A DNA stretch of 64,000 nt, taken from assembly GCF_001427795.1 (NCBI RefSeq), contig NZ_LMHJ01000001.1, positions 2,564,539 to 2,628,538 of the forward strand, given 5' to 3'. The notes under the pieces were generated by a model. It had not been told where the DNA came from and searched no databases. It worked only from the letters and a program-made list of their open reading frames with translations. Below, one piece after another: positions 7,617 through 14,568 of the stretch. The position numbers were made by a program, and so were the translations under genes. Within the stretch, counting starts at the first letter, position 1. Each line of letters begins with the position of its first letter. This DNA comes from Nocardioides sp. Root682 (GTDB lineage: Bacteria > Actinomycetota > Actinomycetes > Propionibacteriales > Nocardioidaceae).

Positions 7617-8229
7617 CCCGCCCGGGCGCCCGCCCGAGCAGCGCGACCACGGCTTCGGTGAGCCGCTCGGCGGTGAACCGTTCGGGATCGGCGATGACGA
7701 GCTGGCCGAAGCGCTCGAGCATGGCGATCACGGCGTGCGACAGCACCTCGGCATCGGTACGGCGACCGAGGGCCCCGGTCACCAGTCGCTCGATGGCCAG
7801 CCGGACCTGCTCGCGGTCGGCCTCGACGCGCTCCCGGACCGCTTCGGGAGCGTGGGTGGCGCTCTGCAGGATCGCCCGCCAGGTCACCGGGTCGTCGAGC
7901 AGCATCTGGTGCAATGCGGGTCCGGCCTGACGGATGAGGCCGGCGGGATCGCCGTCCTCGAGGTCCTGGGGCAGGGCGCCGAACAGCTGCATCAGCGCGC
8001 GCTGCTGCTGGCGCTCGAGCAGGGCCATCAGCAGCGGACCCAGGCTGTCGAAGGCGCCGTACACGACGGGGCGGGTGACCCCTGCCTGCTTGGCGATCGC
8101 ATCGATCGAGACGCCGTCGTAGCCGTCGCGATCGACGACCTGCAGTGCCGCGTCGAGCAGCTGCTCGCGGCGTTCGGCCATGGGCACGCGAGCCGCGTAA
8201 GGCCGTCTCTTCCGCGCCTGGTCCGACAT
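7609..8229 (-). CDS. TetR/AcrR-family regulator of the MpaB-type oxygenase unit
   Basis: A repressor of about 206 residues. The HTH spans about residues 20-60 (AALQVVDRDGYDGVSIDAIA, then KQAGVTRPVVYGAFDSLGPL). The C-terminal ligand domain resembles the TetR_C_13 type. Start ATG 8229 is preferred over a GTG six bases upstream; neither has a strong ribosome site. It is divergent from the oxygenase with an operator palindrome between, and convergent with the small membrane-protein gene. The two matching palindromes imply autoregulation plus control of three neighbours. Confidence 0.87.
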   Translation of the reverse strand: MSDQARKRRPYAARVPMAERREQLLDAALQVVDRDGYDGVSIDAIAKQAGVTRPVVYGAFDSLGPLLMALLERQQQRALMQLFGALPQDLEDGDPAGLIRQAGPALHQMLLDDPVTWRAILQSATHAPEAVRERVEADREQVRLAIERLVTGALGRRTDAEVLSHAVIAMLERFGQLVIADPERFTAERLTEAVVALLGRAPGRVT

Positions 8230-8262
8230 GCGCACACCCTAGATCAGCGGTAGGTCTTCCAT

Positions 8263-8281
8263 TTACTACACAACTGTAGCA
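8263..8281. promoter_or_regulatory. TetR operator copy 2
   Basis: CTACA-CAAC-TGTAG (8266-8279) in the context TTACTACACA...TGTAGCAT. It is nearly the same dyad as the one at 7348-7361 and lies 12 bp before the oxygenase start codon and 36 bp before the TetR start, where a bound repressor would block both promoters. Confidence 0.72.
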
Positions 8282-8291
8282 TTCTGGGGCC

Positions 8292-9350
8292 ATGGCACTT
8301 CGCAAGCAGCGTGAGATCACCCCTGCCGAGGACCACGGCTTCTTCGGCCCCGACTCGGTGGCGTGGAAGGTCTGGGGCTACCCGACCTCGTTGACCATCG
8401 GCTTCAGCCGTGCGGTCGTCGTCGAGGAGCTCGACCCGAACCTGGTCGCCTCGGTCGACCGGACCCAGGACATCTACAAGCGCCCGAAGACCCGCTACGA
8501 CCGAACCATCCACTACTTCGCCCTCGTCGCGTTCGGCGACAGCCGCAGCACCAGCCGCGCCGCCGACGTCCTCGTCAAGGTGCACAGCAAGGCCATCGGC
8601 ACCGAGCCCTACGGGGGCGGGAAGTACGACGCCAACGACCCCGACTCGCAGCTGTGGATCCTGGTCACGGGCTGGCACTCGGTGCTCAAGGCCTACGAGA
8701 TGTACGGTCCGGGCAAGCTGTCGGAGGCCGACGAGCGCAGATTCTGGGACGAGTGCGCGATCGCTGCCGAGCTGCAGACCTGCAACCCCGACGACGTCCC
8801 CCGGACCCGGGCCGAGCTGCACGCCTACTACGAGCGGATGCACCCGCTGATGTCCGGTTCGCCGATCGCGCAGAAGGCGATGCACCACCTGATGGACATC
8901 GACCAGCTGGTCCAGGTGCCGCTGGTCCTGCGCCCCGCCCAGTGGGTCGTCGGCAAGTTCTTCACCGCCGGCGTGATCGCGACGCTTCCCGGCTGGATGC
9001 GCGAGATGGGCGACCTGCGCCAGCCGCGGGCTGTCGACATCGCGGTCCGACCGGTGCTGCGCGCCGTCTTCGCCGCCCTGTCGCTGAGCGCCGGACTGCA
9101 GCTGCGGATCCTCGCCCTGCTCTCGCCCAGCACCATCCCCGTCGTGACTCCCGTCTTCCGTGGCGTCGAGCCGACCAACCCCGAGGTGCTGACCCCCGCC
9201 GAGGCCCGGGCGCGCTACGGCTACGACAAGCCCGCCGAGGCGCACCTGGCCTGGCGGCAGAAGCAGCACGAGAAGGTCTTCGGCCGTGGCGAGGAGCCCA
9301 GCAACGACGGCCTGATCGAGTCGGAGCCGGTCCTCGGACGACTTGCCTGA
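8292..9350 (+). CDS. Oxygenase MpaB-family protein (DUF2236)
   Basis: A 352-residue DUF2236 protein, the family of fungal MpaB oxygenase and rubber oxygenase Lcp, which bind b-type haem through conserved His and Arg residues. Typical features are EDHGFFGPDSVAWKVWGYPT at the N-terminus, RTQDIYKRPKTRYDRTIHY and VVHVHSKAIG-like LVKVHSKAIGTEPYGG, and a C-terminal FRGVEPTNPEVLTP stretch. The substrate is unknown. It is divergent from the TetR gene, with an operator right upstream, and is followed by a short repeat and a coiled-coil gene. Confidence 0.85.
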   Translation: MALRKQREITPAEDHGFFGPDSVAWKVWGYPTSLTIGFSRAVVVEELDPNLVASVDRTQDIYKRPKTRYDRTIHYFALVAFGDSRSTSRAADVLVKVHSKAIGTEPYGGGKYDANDPDSQLWILVTGWHSVLKAYEMYGPGKLSEADERRFWDECAIAAELQTCNPDDVPRTRAELHAYYERMHPLMSGSPIAQKAMHHLMDIDQLVQVPLVLRPAQWVVGKFFTAGVIATLPGWMREMGDLRQPRAVDIAVRPVLRAVFAALSLSAGLQLRILALLSPSTIPVVTPVFRGVEPTNPEVLTPAEARARYGYDKPAEAHLAWRQKQHEKVFGRGEEPSNDGLIESEPVLGRLA

Positions 9351-9353
9351 CAA

Positions 9354-9378
9354 GGTGGTCCCGACAGGCTCGACCACC
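9354..9378. repeat. Short inverted repeat of the CTCGACCACC family
   Basis: GGTGGTC (9354-9360) pairs with GACCACC (9372-9378), the inner part reading CTCGACCACC. The same core appears at 38371-38396 and related forms at 37513-37578 and 61077-61127. It lies between the oxygenase and the coiled-coil gene. Confidence 0.6.
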
Positions 9379-9407
9379 GAGCCGTCGCCGTACGACAAGG
9401 AGAAACC

Positions 9408-9698
9408 GTGGGACTGAATCCTGTTGCCGACATCCTCAAGCGCACCGACAAGACGCTCAAGGCCGCCGAGGCGGCGCTGAGCAACGTCGACCAGACGCTC
9501 GGGACGGTCGACGGCACGTTGACCGGTGTCGACGAGAAGCTGGCCACCGTCGACGCCACGCTGGCCGAGACCAAGGTCGTGCTGGTCGAGGTGCAGACCC
9601 TGCTCGGCGACCTGAACGACAAGCTCGTCCTGCTCGACGAGGTGCCTGACCTGAAGGCCAAGCTCGACAAGGTGCTGGCGGCGGTCGAGAAGGGCTGA
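9408..9698 (+). CDS. Small coiled-coil protein, unknown function
   Basis: A 96-residue protein built from imperfect repeats of the type TLGTVDGTLTGVDEKLATVD (residues 30-55) that should form a continuous amphipathic helix. A short N-terminal MGLNPVADILKRTDKTLKAAE and a lysine-rich end (KLDKVLAAVEKG) flank it. No catalytic motif is seen. The GTG start at 9408 follows AAGGAGAAACC, a good ribosome site. Being downstream of the oxygenase, it may be co-transcribed. It could be a phasin-like or structural helper (speculative). Confidence 0.75.
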   Translation: MGLNPVADILKRTDKTLKAAEAALSNVDQTLGTVDGTLTGVDEKLATVDATLAETKVVLVEVQTLLGDLNDKLVLLDEVPDLKAKLDKVLAAVEKG

Positions 9699-9733
9699 CC
9701 GCTTCGCCCACTGACGTGGCTGACATGGCTGAC

Positions 9734-10027
9734 ATGGAGTTCACCTTCTCGGGCCCCGTCGTCGAGTGGCGCGGCCCGGCGCCGTACTTCTTCCTCGCGG
9801 TTCCCGTCGAGGACAGTGACGACATCAAGGAAGCGGCCCGGGGCCAGGAGTACTGGGGGCAGGTGGCCGTCGAGGTCCGGATCGGCGACACCGACTTCAC
9901 CACCGCGTTGTTCCCGAAGGACGGGCGCTACCTGGTGCCGCTGAAGGCCGCCGTACGACGCAGCGCCGGCATCGAGCCCGACACCGACCTGACGGCGTCG
10001 CTGCGGCTGGTCGCCCGTCTCGTCTGA
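9734..10027 (+). CDS. DUF1905-domain protein
   Basis: A protein of about 97 residues matching the DUF1905 pattern: MEFTFSGPVVEWRGPAPYFFLAVP at the N-terminus, then GQEYWGQVAVEVRIGDTDFTTALFPKDGRYLVPLK and a C-terminal VRRSAGIEPDTDL. The fold is a small beta-barrel of unknown function. Start choice is uncertain: three in-frame starts (GTG 9716, ATG 9725, ATG 9734) are spaced by a GCTGAC repeat; family alignment favours the last. Confidence 0.82.
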   Translation: MEFTFSGPVVEWRGPAPYFFLAVPVEDSDDIKEAARGQEYWGQVAVEVRIGDTDFTTALFPKDGRYLVPLKAAVRRSAGIEPDTDLTASLRLVARLV

Positions 10028-10081
10028 GGTCCCACGGGACGTCCTCGCCGGTCGCCACCTGCCGGCAATTGCTGCCGGCCG

Positions 10082-10110
10082 TTGACGACTGACTTAGTGG
10101 TCGGTAAGTT
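10082..10110 (+). promoter_or_regulatory. Possible promoter of the lipase gene
   Basis: TTGACG (10082-10087), a 17-bp gap, then TAAGTT (10105-10110) resembles a housekeeping sigma promoter with a weak -10. The predicted start falls at the left arm of the adjacent hairpin. Confidence 0.35.
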
Positions 10111-10113
10111 GTG

Positions 10114-10141
10114 CCGATGTGTGGCGACCGTCACACATCGG
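10114..10141. promoter_or_regulatory. 10-bp perfect inverted repeat in the lipase leader
   Basis: CCGATGTGTG and CACACATCGG are perfect complements separated by GCGACCGT. Located between a putative promoter and the lipase start, it could be a repressor operator or an mRNA leader hairpin. Confidence 0.5.
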
Positions 10142-10196
10142 AAGTAGTTCTGGTCGTGCGGCAGTGGGGGCTTTTGCGGCTCGAAGAGGAGACATC

Positions 10197-11018
10197 TTGC
10201 GTACGACATCGAAGCTCAGGTCCCGATGGGCAACGGTCCTGGCGGCCAGCTGCGTCACCGCGTTGCTGGCCGTGGCCAACCCGGCGCCGAGCGTCGCCGA
10301 CACCCCCGCCCCAACCCTGAACAACTGGGACTGCCAGCCCAGCGCCGCGCACCCGAAACCCGTGATCGTCGTCCACGGCACGATGGGTGACAGCGTCAGC
10401 CTGCTGGAGAACCTCGAGGCCGCACTGCTCAATGCCGGCTACTGCGTCTTCGCGCTCGACTACGGCAACCGCGGCACCGGTCCGATCGCGGACTCCGCAG
10501 CCGAGCTCTCGACCTTCGTCGACCGGGTGCTCGCGGCGACCGGCGCGGCCAAGGTGAGCTTCGTCGGCCACAGCCAGGGCGGCATGATGCCGCGCTACTA
10601 CCTGAAGTACCTCGGTGGCCAGGACAAGGTCGATGACCTGATCGGGCTGGCGCCGTCCAACCACGGCACCTACCACTACCTGCTGACCAGCCTGGCGCAG
10701 GGCTTCTGTCCGGCCTGCGCCGAGCAGGGCAACGGTTCGCCCTTCATCACCGACCTCAACTGGGGCGACGAGACTCCCGGCAACGTCAGCTACACCAACG
10801 TCATCACCCAGTACGACGAGGTCGTGGTCCCCTCCACGTCGGGCTACCTGTGGGGCTGGCCGGACCAGGTGTCCAACCTCAAGATCCAGGACTACTGCCC
10901 GCTGACGTTCGTCGAGCACATCGGCATCCCCGGCAACCCGACGGCGATCGCCATGGCGCTCGACGCCCTGGCGCACTCGGGACCGGCCCAGGCCTGGCGC
11001 AGCTACCCCTGCGCCTGA
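10197..11018 (+). CDS. Secreted triacylglycerol lipase (alpha/beta hydrolase)
   Basis: A 273-residue exported lipase. The TTG start at 10197 is chosen because GAGGAG lies 6 nt upstream and the product then begins with a normal signal peptide (LRTTSKLRSRWATVLAASC, cleavage after PSVA at residue 34). IVVHGTMGD forms the oxyanion region, GHSQGG holds the nucleophile S126, and ITQYDEVVVP and VEHIGIP supply the likely catalytic Asp and His. Several Cys pairs suit an extracellular enzyme. It resembles actinobacterial class-2 lipases of the EstA/LipA type. Confidence 0.9.
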   Translation: MRTTSKLRSRWATVLAASCVTALLAVANPAPSVADTPAPTLNNWDCQPSAAHPKPVIVVHGTMGDSVSLLENLEAALLNAGYCVFALDYGNRGTGPIADSAAELSTFVDRVLAATGAAKVSFVGHSQGGMMPRYYLKYLGGQDKVDDLIGLAPSNHGTYHYLLTSLAQGFCPACAEQGNGSPFITDLNWGDETPGNVSYTNVITQYDEVVVPSTSGYLWGWPDQVSNLKIQDYCPLTFVEHIGIPGNPTAIAMALDALAHSGPAQAWRSYPCA

Positions 11019-11033
11019 GCCCCTGATCGTCCA

Positions 11034-11063
11034 GGCCGGGGCGTTCGTCGGTCCGCCCCGGCC
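11034..11063 (+). terminator. Hairpin terminator after the lipase gene
   Basis: GGCCGGGGCG (11034-11043) pairs perfectly with CGCCCCGGCC (11054-11063) around a 10-nt loop, 15 bp after the lipase stop. It lacks a T-tract, as is usual in high-GC actinobacteria. Confidence 0.65.
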
Positions 11064-11101
11064 CGGACTCAGTTGTTGCTCGACCCGGTTAGCCTCACCA
11101 C

Positions 11102-11881
11102 GTGCCCGTGACCCTCGCCCATCCGGCAGCGGTGCTGCCGTTGCGGGGCCTCGGACTTCCGCTCTCGGCCATGGTGATCGGTTCGATGGCGCCGGACCTC
11201 CCCGTCTTCTCGCAGTCCTGGGAGACCTACGGCTTCACGCACAGCCTGGCGGGTCTCGTCACCGTCGACCTCGCGATCACCCTGCTCCTGCTGGGCTTCT
11301 GGGACCGCTGGGGTCGTGACGCCCTCGTCGACACAGCGCCGTCGAGGGTCCGGGACCGGCTGCCCGCCCGGGTCCGGATCGGACGGACCGCCTGGCTGCT
11401 CGCACCGCTGGCTGCCGTGCTCGGATCGGCCACCCACGTCCTGTGGGACGCCTTCACCCACGCCGGTCGGTGGGGCGTGCAGGCCGTTCCGTGGCTGCAC
11501 GAGACGCACGCGGGGATGCACGGCTCGCAGTGGGCGCAGTTCGGCAGCGGAATCCTGGGCCTGCTCGTCGTGGGGGCCGCGATCCTGGCCGTGGTGCAGG
11601 GCCCGGTGCTGCCGGACGCGCCTCGGCCACGACGCCTGCCGGGCGTCGTACTCCCGGCGGCGATCGCCGCCGCCAGCGTGGTCTCGGTCGGCACGTTCCT
11701 CGCGCAGCTCGACACGGGCGCCCACACCGCGGCCTTCTTCGCCGCGGTGGTCGGGATCGTCGGCCTCGCCCTGGCCGTCGCCGGGGTCACCGCAACCTGG
11801 ACGCTCGCGGTGCCGGTCAGCGACCCGGACGCTCCCGCAGGACCACCGGCTCCCTCGAGTACGACGCCAGCGTCTCCCTGA
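11102..11881 (+). CDS. DUF4184-family membrane protein
   Basis: A 259-residue membrane protein. The N-terminal motif PVTLAHPAAVLPL and the following MVIGSMAPDLPVF are the DUF4184 signature, and GSATHVLWDAFTHAG with its His/Asp residues suggests a metal-dependent membrane hydrolase fold. Roughly six hydrophobic segments are visible. Function is unestablished. The GTG at 11102 is the start. Its last 65 bp, encoding a Pro/Ser-rich tail, overlap the 3' end of the convergent thioesterase gene. Confidence 0.85.
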   Translation: MPVTLAHPAAVLPLRGLGLPLSAMVIGSMAPDLPVFSQSWETYGFTHSLAGLVTVDLAITLLLLGFWDRWGRDALVDTAPSRVRDRLPARVRIGRTAWLLAPLAAVLGSATHVLWDAFTHAGRWGVQAVPWLHETHAGMHGSQWAQFGSGILGLLVVGAAILAVVQGPVLPDAPRPRRLPGVVLPAAIAAASVVSVGTFLAQLDTGAHTAAFFAAVVGIVGLALAVAGVTATWTLAVPVSDPDAPAGPPAPSSTTPASP

Positions 11882-12287
11882 CCGCGTCCGAGATCGGCCA
11901 CGACGACTGGGCGGCCGGGTCCCAGAGCACGATCGCGCTCTCGGCCAGGAGCGCCGGCGCGTGGTCGGGCGCGACGCGCAGCTCGTAGGAGAGCGTGAGG
12001 GAGGACCGGCCGACGTGGCCGATCCACATCCGCACCAGGAACGGCTGGTAGGCCACGAACCGCATCTCTGCGTTGTAGTTGACCTGCTGCGACCCCATCA
12101 GGTCGGTGATGCCGGCAGGCACGTCGCGGAACAACCCCGGCAGGTCGGACCCGGGCAGCGGCGCGAACCGGAAGAACAGCAGTCGCGCCTCGTCGAGCAC
12201 CCGGAGCGCCTCGACGTTGTCGACGTGGCCGCCGAGGTTCACGTCGCGCAGCCGGGCCTGGATCTCGCACTCGAAGTAGTCGCCCAC
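11817..12287 (-). CDS. Acyl-CoA thioesterase (hot-dog fold, 4HBT type)
   Basis: A 156-residue 4-hydroxybenzoyl-CoA-thioesterase-like protein. The core reads FECEIQARLRDVNLGGHVDN, with the D-N-x-G-H-V-x-N active-site motif, followed by the long central helix with DEARLLFF. Start GTG 12287 has GAGG about 9 nt upstream. It ends inside the coding end of the DUF4184 gene (65-bp antisense overlap). Acyl preference cannot be told. Confidence 0.85.
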   Translation of the reverse strand: MGDYFECEIQARLRDVNLGGHVDNVEALRVLDEARLLFFRFAPLPGSDLPGLFRDVPAGITDLMGSQQVNYNAEMRFVAYQPFLVRMWIGHVGRSSLTLSYELRVAPDHAPALLAESAIVLWDPAAQSSWPISDAVRETLASYSREPVVLRERPGR

Positions 12288-12303
12288 GGCGGCATCCTCG
12301 CAG

Positions 12304-12978
12304 TCACGGTTCGAAGCGGTAGCCCATGCCCGGTTCGTTGCGGAAGTGCACGGGGCGGGCCGGGTCGGCCTCGAGCTTGCGCCGCAGCTGCGCCATGTAC
12401 AGGCGCAGGTTGCCGTGTGCCGTCTCATAGCCCGGTCCCCACACCTCGGTCAGGAGGCGGCTCTGGCTCATCAGCCGGCCGGGGTGACGCACCAGCACCT
12501 CGAGCAGGTGCCACTCGGTCGGCGTGAGCCGTACCTCGGACCCGTCGACGGTGACGCGGGTGGCGGCGAGGTCGACGCGCACCCGCCCGAACTCGACCGC
12601 GTCGCCCGCTTCCACCGGCGTGCTGCGCCGCAGCATCACTCGCAGTCGGGCGAGCAATTCGTCCATCCCGAAGGGCTTGGTGACGTAGTCGTCGGCGCCC
12701 GCGTCGAGGGCGTCGACCTTGTCGGCGCTGTCGCTGCGTCCGGACAGCACCAGGATCGGGACCGCCGATCGGGCGCGCAGCCGGGTGATCACGTCGACGC
12801 CGTCCAGGTCCGGCAGCCCGAGGTCGAGTACGACGACGTCGGGTGCGCTGGCGTCGGCGACCGCGAGCGCCTCGGTGCCGTCGCCGGCCGTCACCACCTC
12901 CCAGCCGCGGGCGCGCAGGTGGATGCCCAGGGCCCGGACGATCTGAGGTTCGTCGTCGACGACCAGCACCTTGCTCAC
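12304..12978 (-). CDS. kdpE: KdpE-like response regulator (OmpR/PhoB family)
   Basis: A 224-residue two-component regulator. The receiver domain (1-115) has D8 and D9, phosphoacceptor D52 in VVLDLGLPDLDG, and the switch lysine in DYVTKPFG. The winged-helix DNA-binding domain (about 128-222) contains RVTVDGSEVRLTPTEWHLL and the end GMGYRFEP. Overall it is closest to KdpE. Its start overlaps the 3' end of the sensor-kinase gene by 4 bp. No kdpABC genes lie nearby; the likely target is the divergent permease, whose promoter region holds 11-bp-spaced direct repeats. Confidence 0.92.
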   Translation of the reverse strand: MSKVLVVDDEPQIVRALGIHLRARGWEVVTAGDGTEALAVADASAPDVVVLDLGLPDLDGVDVITRLRARSAVPILVLSGRSDSADKVDALDAGADDYVTKPFGMDELLARLRVMLRRSTPVEAGDAVEFGRVRVDLAATRVTVDGSEVRLTPTEWHLLEVLVRHPGRLMSQSRLLTEVWGPGYETAHGNLRLYMAQLRRKLEADPARPVHFRNEPGMGYRFEP

Positions 12979-14069
12979 GGCGCCATCTCCTGCACGTTCG
13001 TCGGGTTGGCCGGGGCCATCGGAATCGTCAGCGCCATGGTCAGGCCGCCGCCGGGTGTCTCCCGGGGGAGCAGGGTGCCGCCCATCGCCTCGGTGAGGCC
13101 GCGAGCCAGGGCGAGCCCGAGGCCGATGCCCGTCGTGGTGTCGGTGTCGCCGAGACGCTGGAAGGGCAGGAAGATCCGCTCCTCGTCCGTCGCGGCGATG
13201 CCCGGCCCGTGGTCGACCACCAGCAGTTCGATGCCCGAGCCGATGCCCGAGCCGATCACCTGGGCACTGACCAGGGCCGGCCGGCCCGGGGGCGAGAAGC
13301 GCTGGCTGTTGGCCACCAGGTTGACCAGGACCCGTTCCAGGAGGCCGGCATCGGCGAGCACGTCCGGCAGGTCGTCGGCCACCTCGAGCAGCACCCCGCG
13401 CGGTGCGACCCCGAGGTCGTCGAGCGCCCGCGACAGCACGTCGCCGACGGCGACGGGGCGCAGGTGCACCGGCATCGCCCCGACCTGCAGACGGCTCATG
13501 TCGAGCAGGTTCTCGACGAGTCCGGTCAGCCGGTCCAGCGACCGGTCGGCCGTCGCGAGCAGCTCGTCACGATCGTCGGCAGCGAGCACCAGGCCGGGGC
13601 TGCGCAGTCCGGAGACGGACGCCTTCGCGGCCGCCAGCGGAGTGCGCAGGTCGTGCCCGACTGCGGCGAGCAACGCCGTACGGAGTCGGTCGGCGGCCTC
13701 GATCTCGGCCGCAGCAGCGGCGGCCTTCGCTCGTCGTGCGGCCAGGTCGACCACCCATGCCACCATCACCGCCACGACGACGAACGCCACCAGGGCCACC
13801 ACGTTGTTCCCGTCCCTGACGGCGAACTCGTGGAACGGGGGCGTGAAGAAGAAGTTCAGCAGGGTGGCGCACAGGACCGCTGCCACGAGGGCCGGCACCA
13901 GGCCGCCGATCAGCGCCGACGCCACCACCACGACCAGGAACAGTGCGACGTCGCTGGCAAGGTTCAACCGGTCCCGCAACGGCACCAGGACCGGCAGCAG
14001 CAACAGGGGAGCGGCGAGCGCCACGACCAGGCCGGTACGACGGCGCGACCGGCTCAGGCTCGTGCTCAT
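12975..14069 (-). CDS. kdpD: KdpD-like sensor histidine kinase lacking the N-terminal KdpD and USP domains
   Basis: A 364-residue kinase. Four hydrophobic segments (about 13-110, containing LLNFFFTPPFHEF) form the DUF4118 membrane domain typical of KdpD. HisKA follows with VGHDLRTPLAAAK (H139), then an HATPase domain with N-box NLVANSQRFSP, VVDHGPGI and GIGLGLALARGL. Full-length KdpD is about 850-900 residues, so the cytoplasmic KdpD/USP sensing part is absent. AGGAGG before ATG 14069 fixes this start; ATG 14120, coupled to the preceding stop by ATGA, would add 17 residues. Confidence 0.9.
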   Translation of the reverse strand: MSTSLSRSRRRTGLVVALAAPLLLLPVLVPLRDRLNLASDVALFLVVVVASALIGGLVPALVAAVLCATLLNFFFTPPFHEFAVRDGNNVVALVAFVVVAVMVAWVVDLAARRAKAAAAAAEIEAADRLRTALLAAVGHDLRTPLAAAKASVSGLRSPGLVLAADDRDELLATADRSLDRLTGLVENLLDMSRLQVGAMPVHLRPVAVGDVLSRALDDLGVAPRGVLLEVADDLPDVLADAGLLERVLVNLVANSQRFSPPGRPALVSAQVIGSGIGSGIELLVVDHGPGIAATDEERIFLPFQRLGDTDTTTGIGLGLALARGLTEAMGGTLLPRETPGGGLTMALTIPMAPANPTNVQEMAP

Positions 14070-14116
14070 CCCCACCTCCTGACGTGCGCGCCGGTCGTCG
14101 TACCGACGGAAGGTGC

Positions 14117-14464
14117 TCATTGTGCTCCCGACACCAGCACGGCCACACCGGCGTACAACCCGAGGCGCAGCAGGTCGGCCGGCGCGAACGTCAGCACTCC
14201 GAAGTCGTTGACCGCGAAGCCCGTGGCGAAGGCCCAGGCGGAGACGCCGACGCCGATGGCCAGTCCGAGCGGGAGCACCACGCACCAGGCCGCCGCGATC
14301 GCGAGGAGCAGCACGACGCCGTACCAACCCGAGAGGGGGAGGGCCGTGCACATCGCCGCACCGACCAGGAGCGAGCCGCCGGCCATGCCGAAGCGGACCT
14401 CGGGTCGATCGACCGGGGTCGCGGTGTGCAGGGTCTGTTGCCGCATGCCTCCAGTGAAGGCCAC
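14117..14464 (-). CDS. Small membrane protein upstream of the kdpD-like gene
   Basis: A protein of about 115 residues with three or four hydrophobic segments (LLVGAAMCTALPLSGWYGVV, LLLAIAAAWCVVLPLGLAIG, VGVSAWAFATGFAV, LRLGLYAGVAVLVSG). No recognised domain. It opens the operon divergent from the permease and its stop overlaps a possible kdpD start (ATGA), so it may be a partner of the short sensor kinase, perhaps supplying a sensing surface (inference). The start is GTG 14464, or ATG 14446 preceded closely by GGAGG. Confidence 0.72.
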   Translation of the reverse strand: MAFTGGMRQQTLHTATPVDRPEVRFGMAGGSLLVGAAMCTALPLSGWYGVVLLLAIAAAWCVVLPLGLAIGVGVSAWAFATGFAVNDFGVLTFAPADLLRLGLYAGVAVLVSGAQ

Positions 14465-14483
14465 CTGTCGGGGAGAGAGCGGG

Positions 14484-14530
14484 TTCCTGACAACTTCCTG
14501 ACGCGTCCGGCTGTTAGGGGTCCGTTAGGG
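14484..14530. promoter_or_regulatory. Two pairs of 11-bp-phased direct repeats (candidate KdpE sites)
   Basis: TTCCTGAC occurs at 14484-14491 and 14495-14502, and GTTAGGG at 14513-14519 and 14524-14530. Each pair is spaced exactly 11 bp start to start, the spacing at which OmpR/PhoB-type dimers bind in tandem. They sit between the kdpDE-like operon and the divergent permease, the expected place for autoregulation and control of the permease. Confidence 0.6.
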
Positions 14531-14568
14531 CGCGGGGAAACGCGTCGGGACAGGAGTTGCATGGAGCC

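Noticed and set aside
12975..14069. Frameshift or truncation artefact of a full-length kdpD
   Set aside because: The upstream DNA codes for an intact separate membrane protein with overlapping stop, and the short gene has its own strong ribosome site; no remains of the KdpD or USP domains are found.
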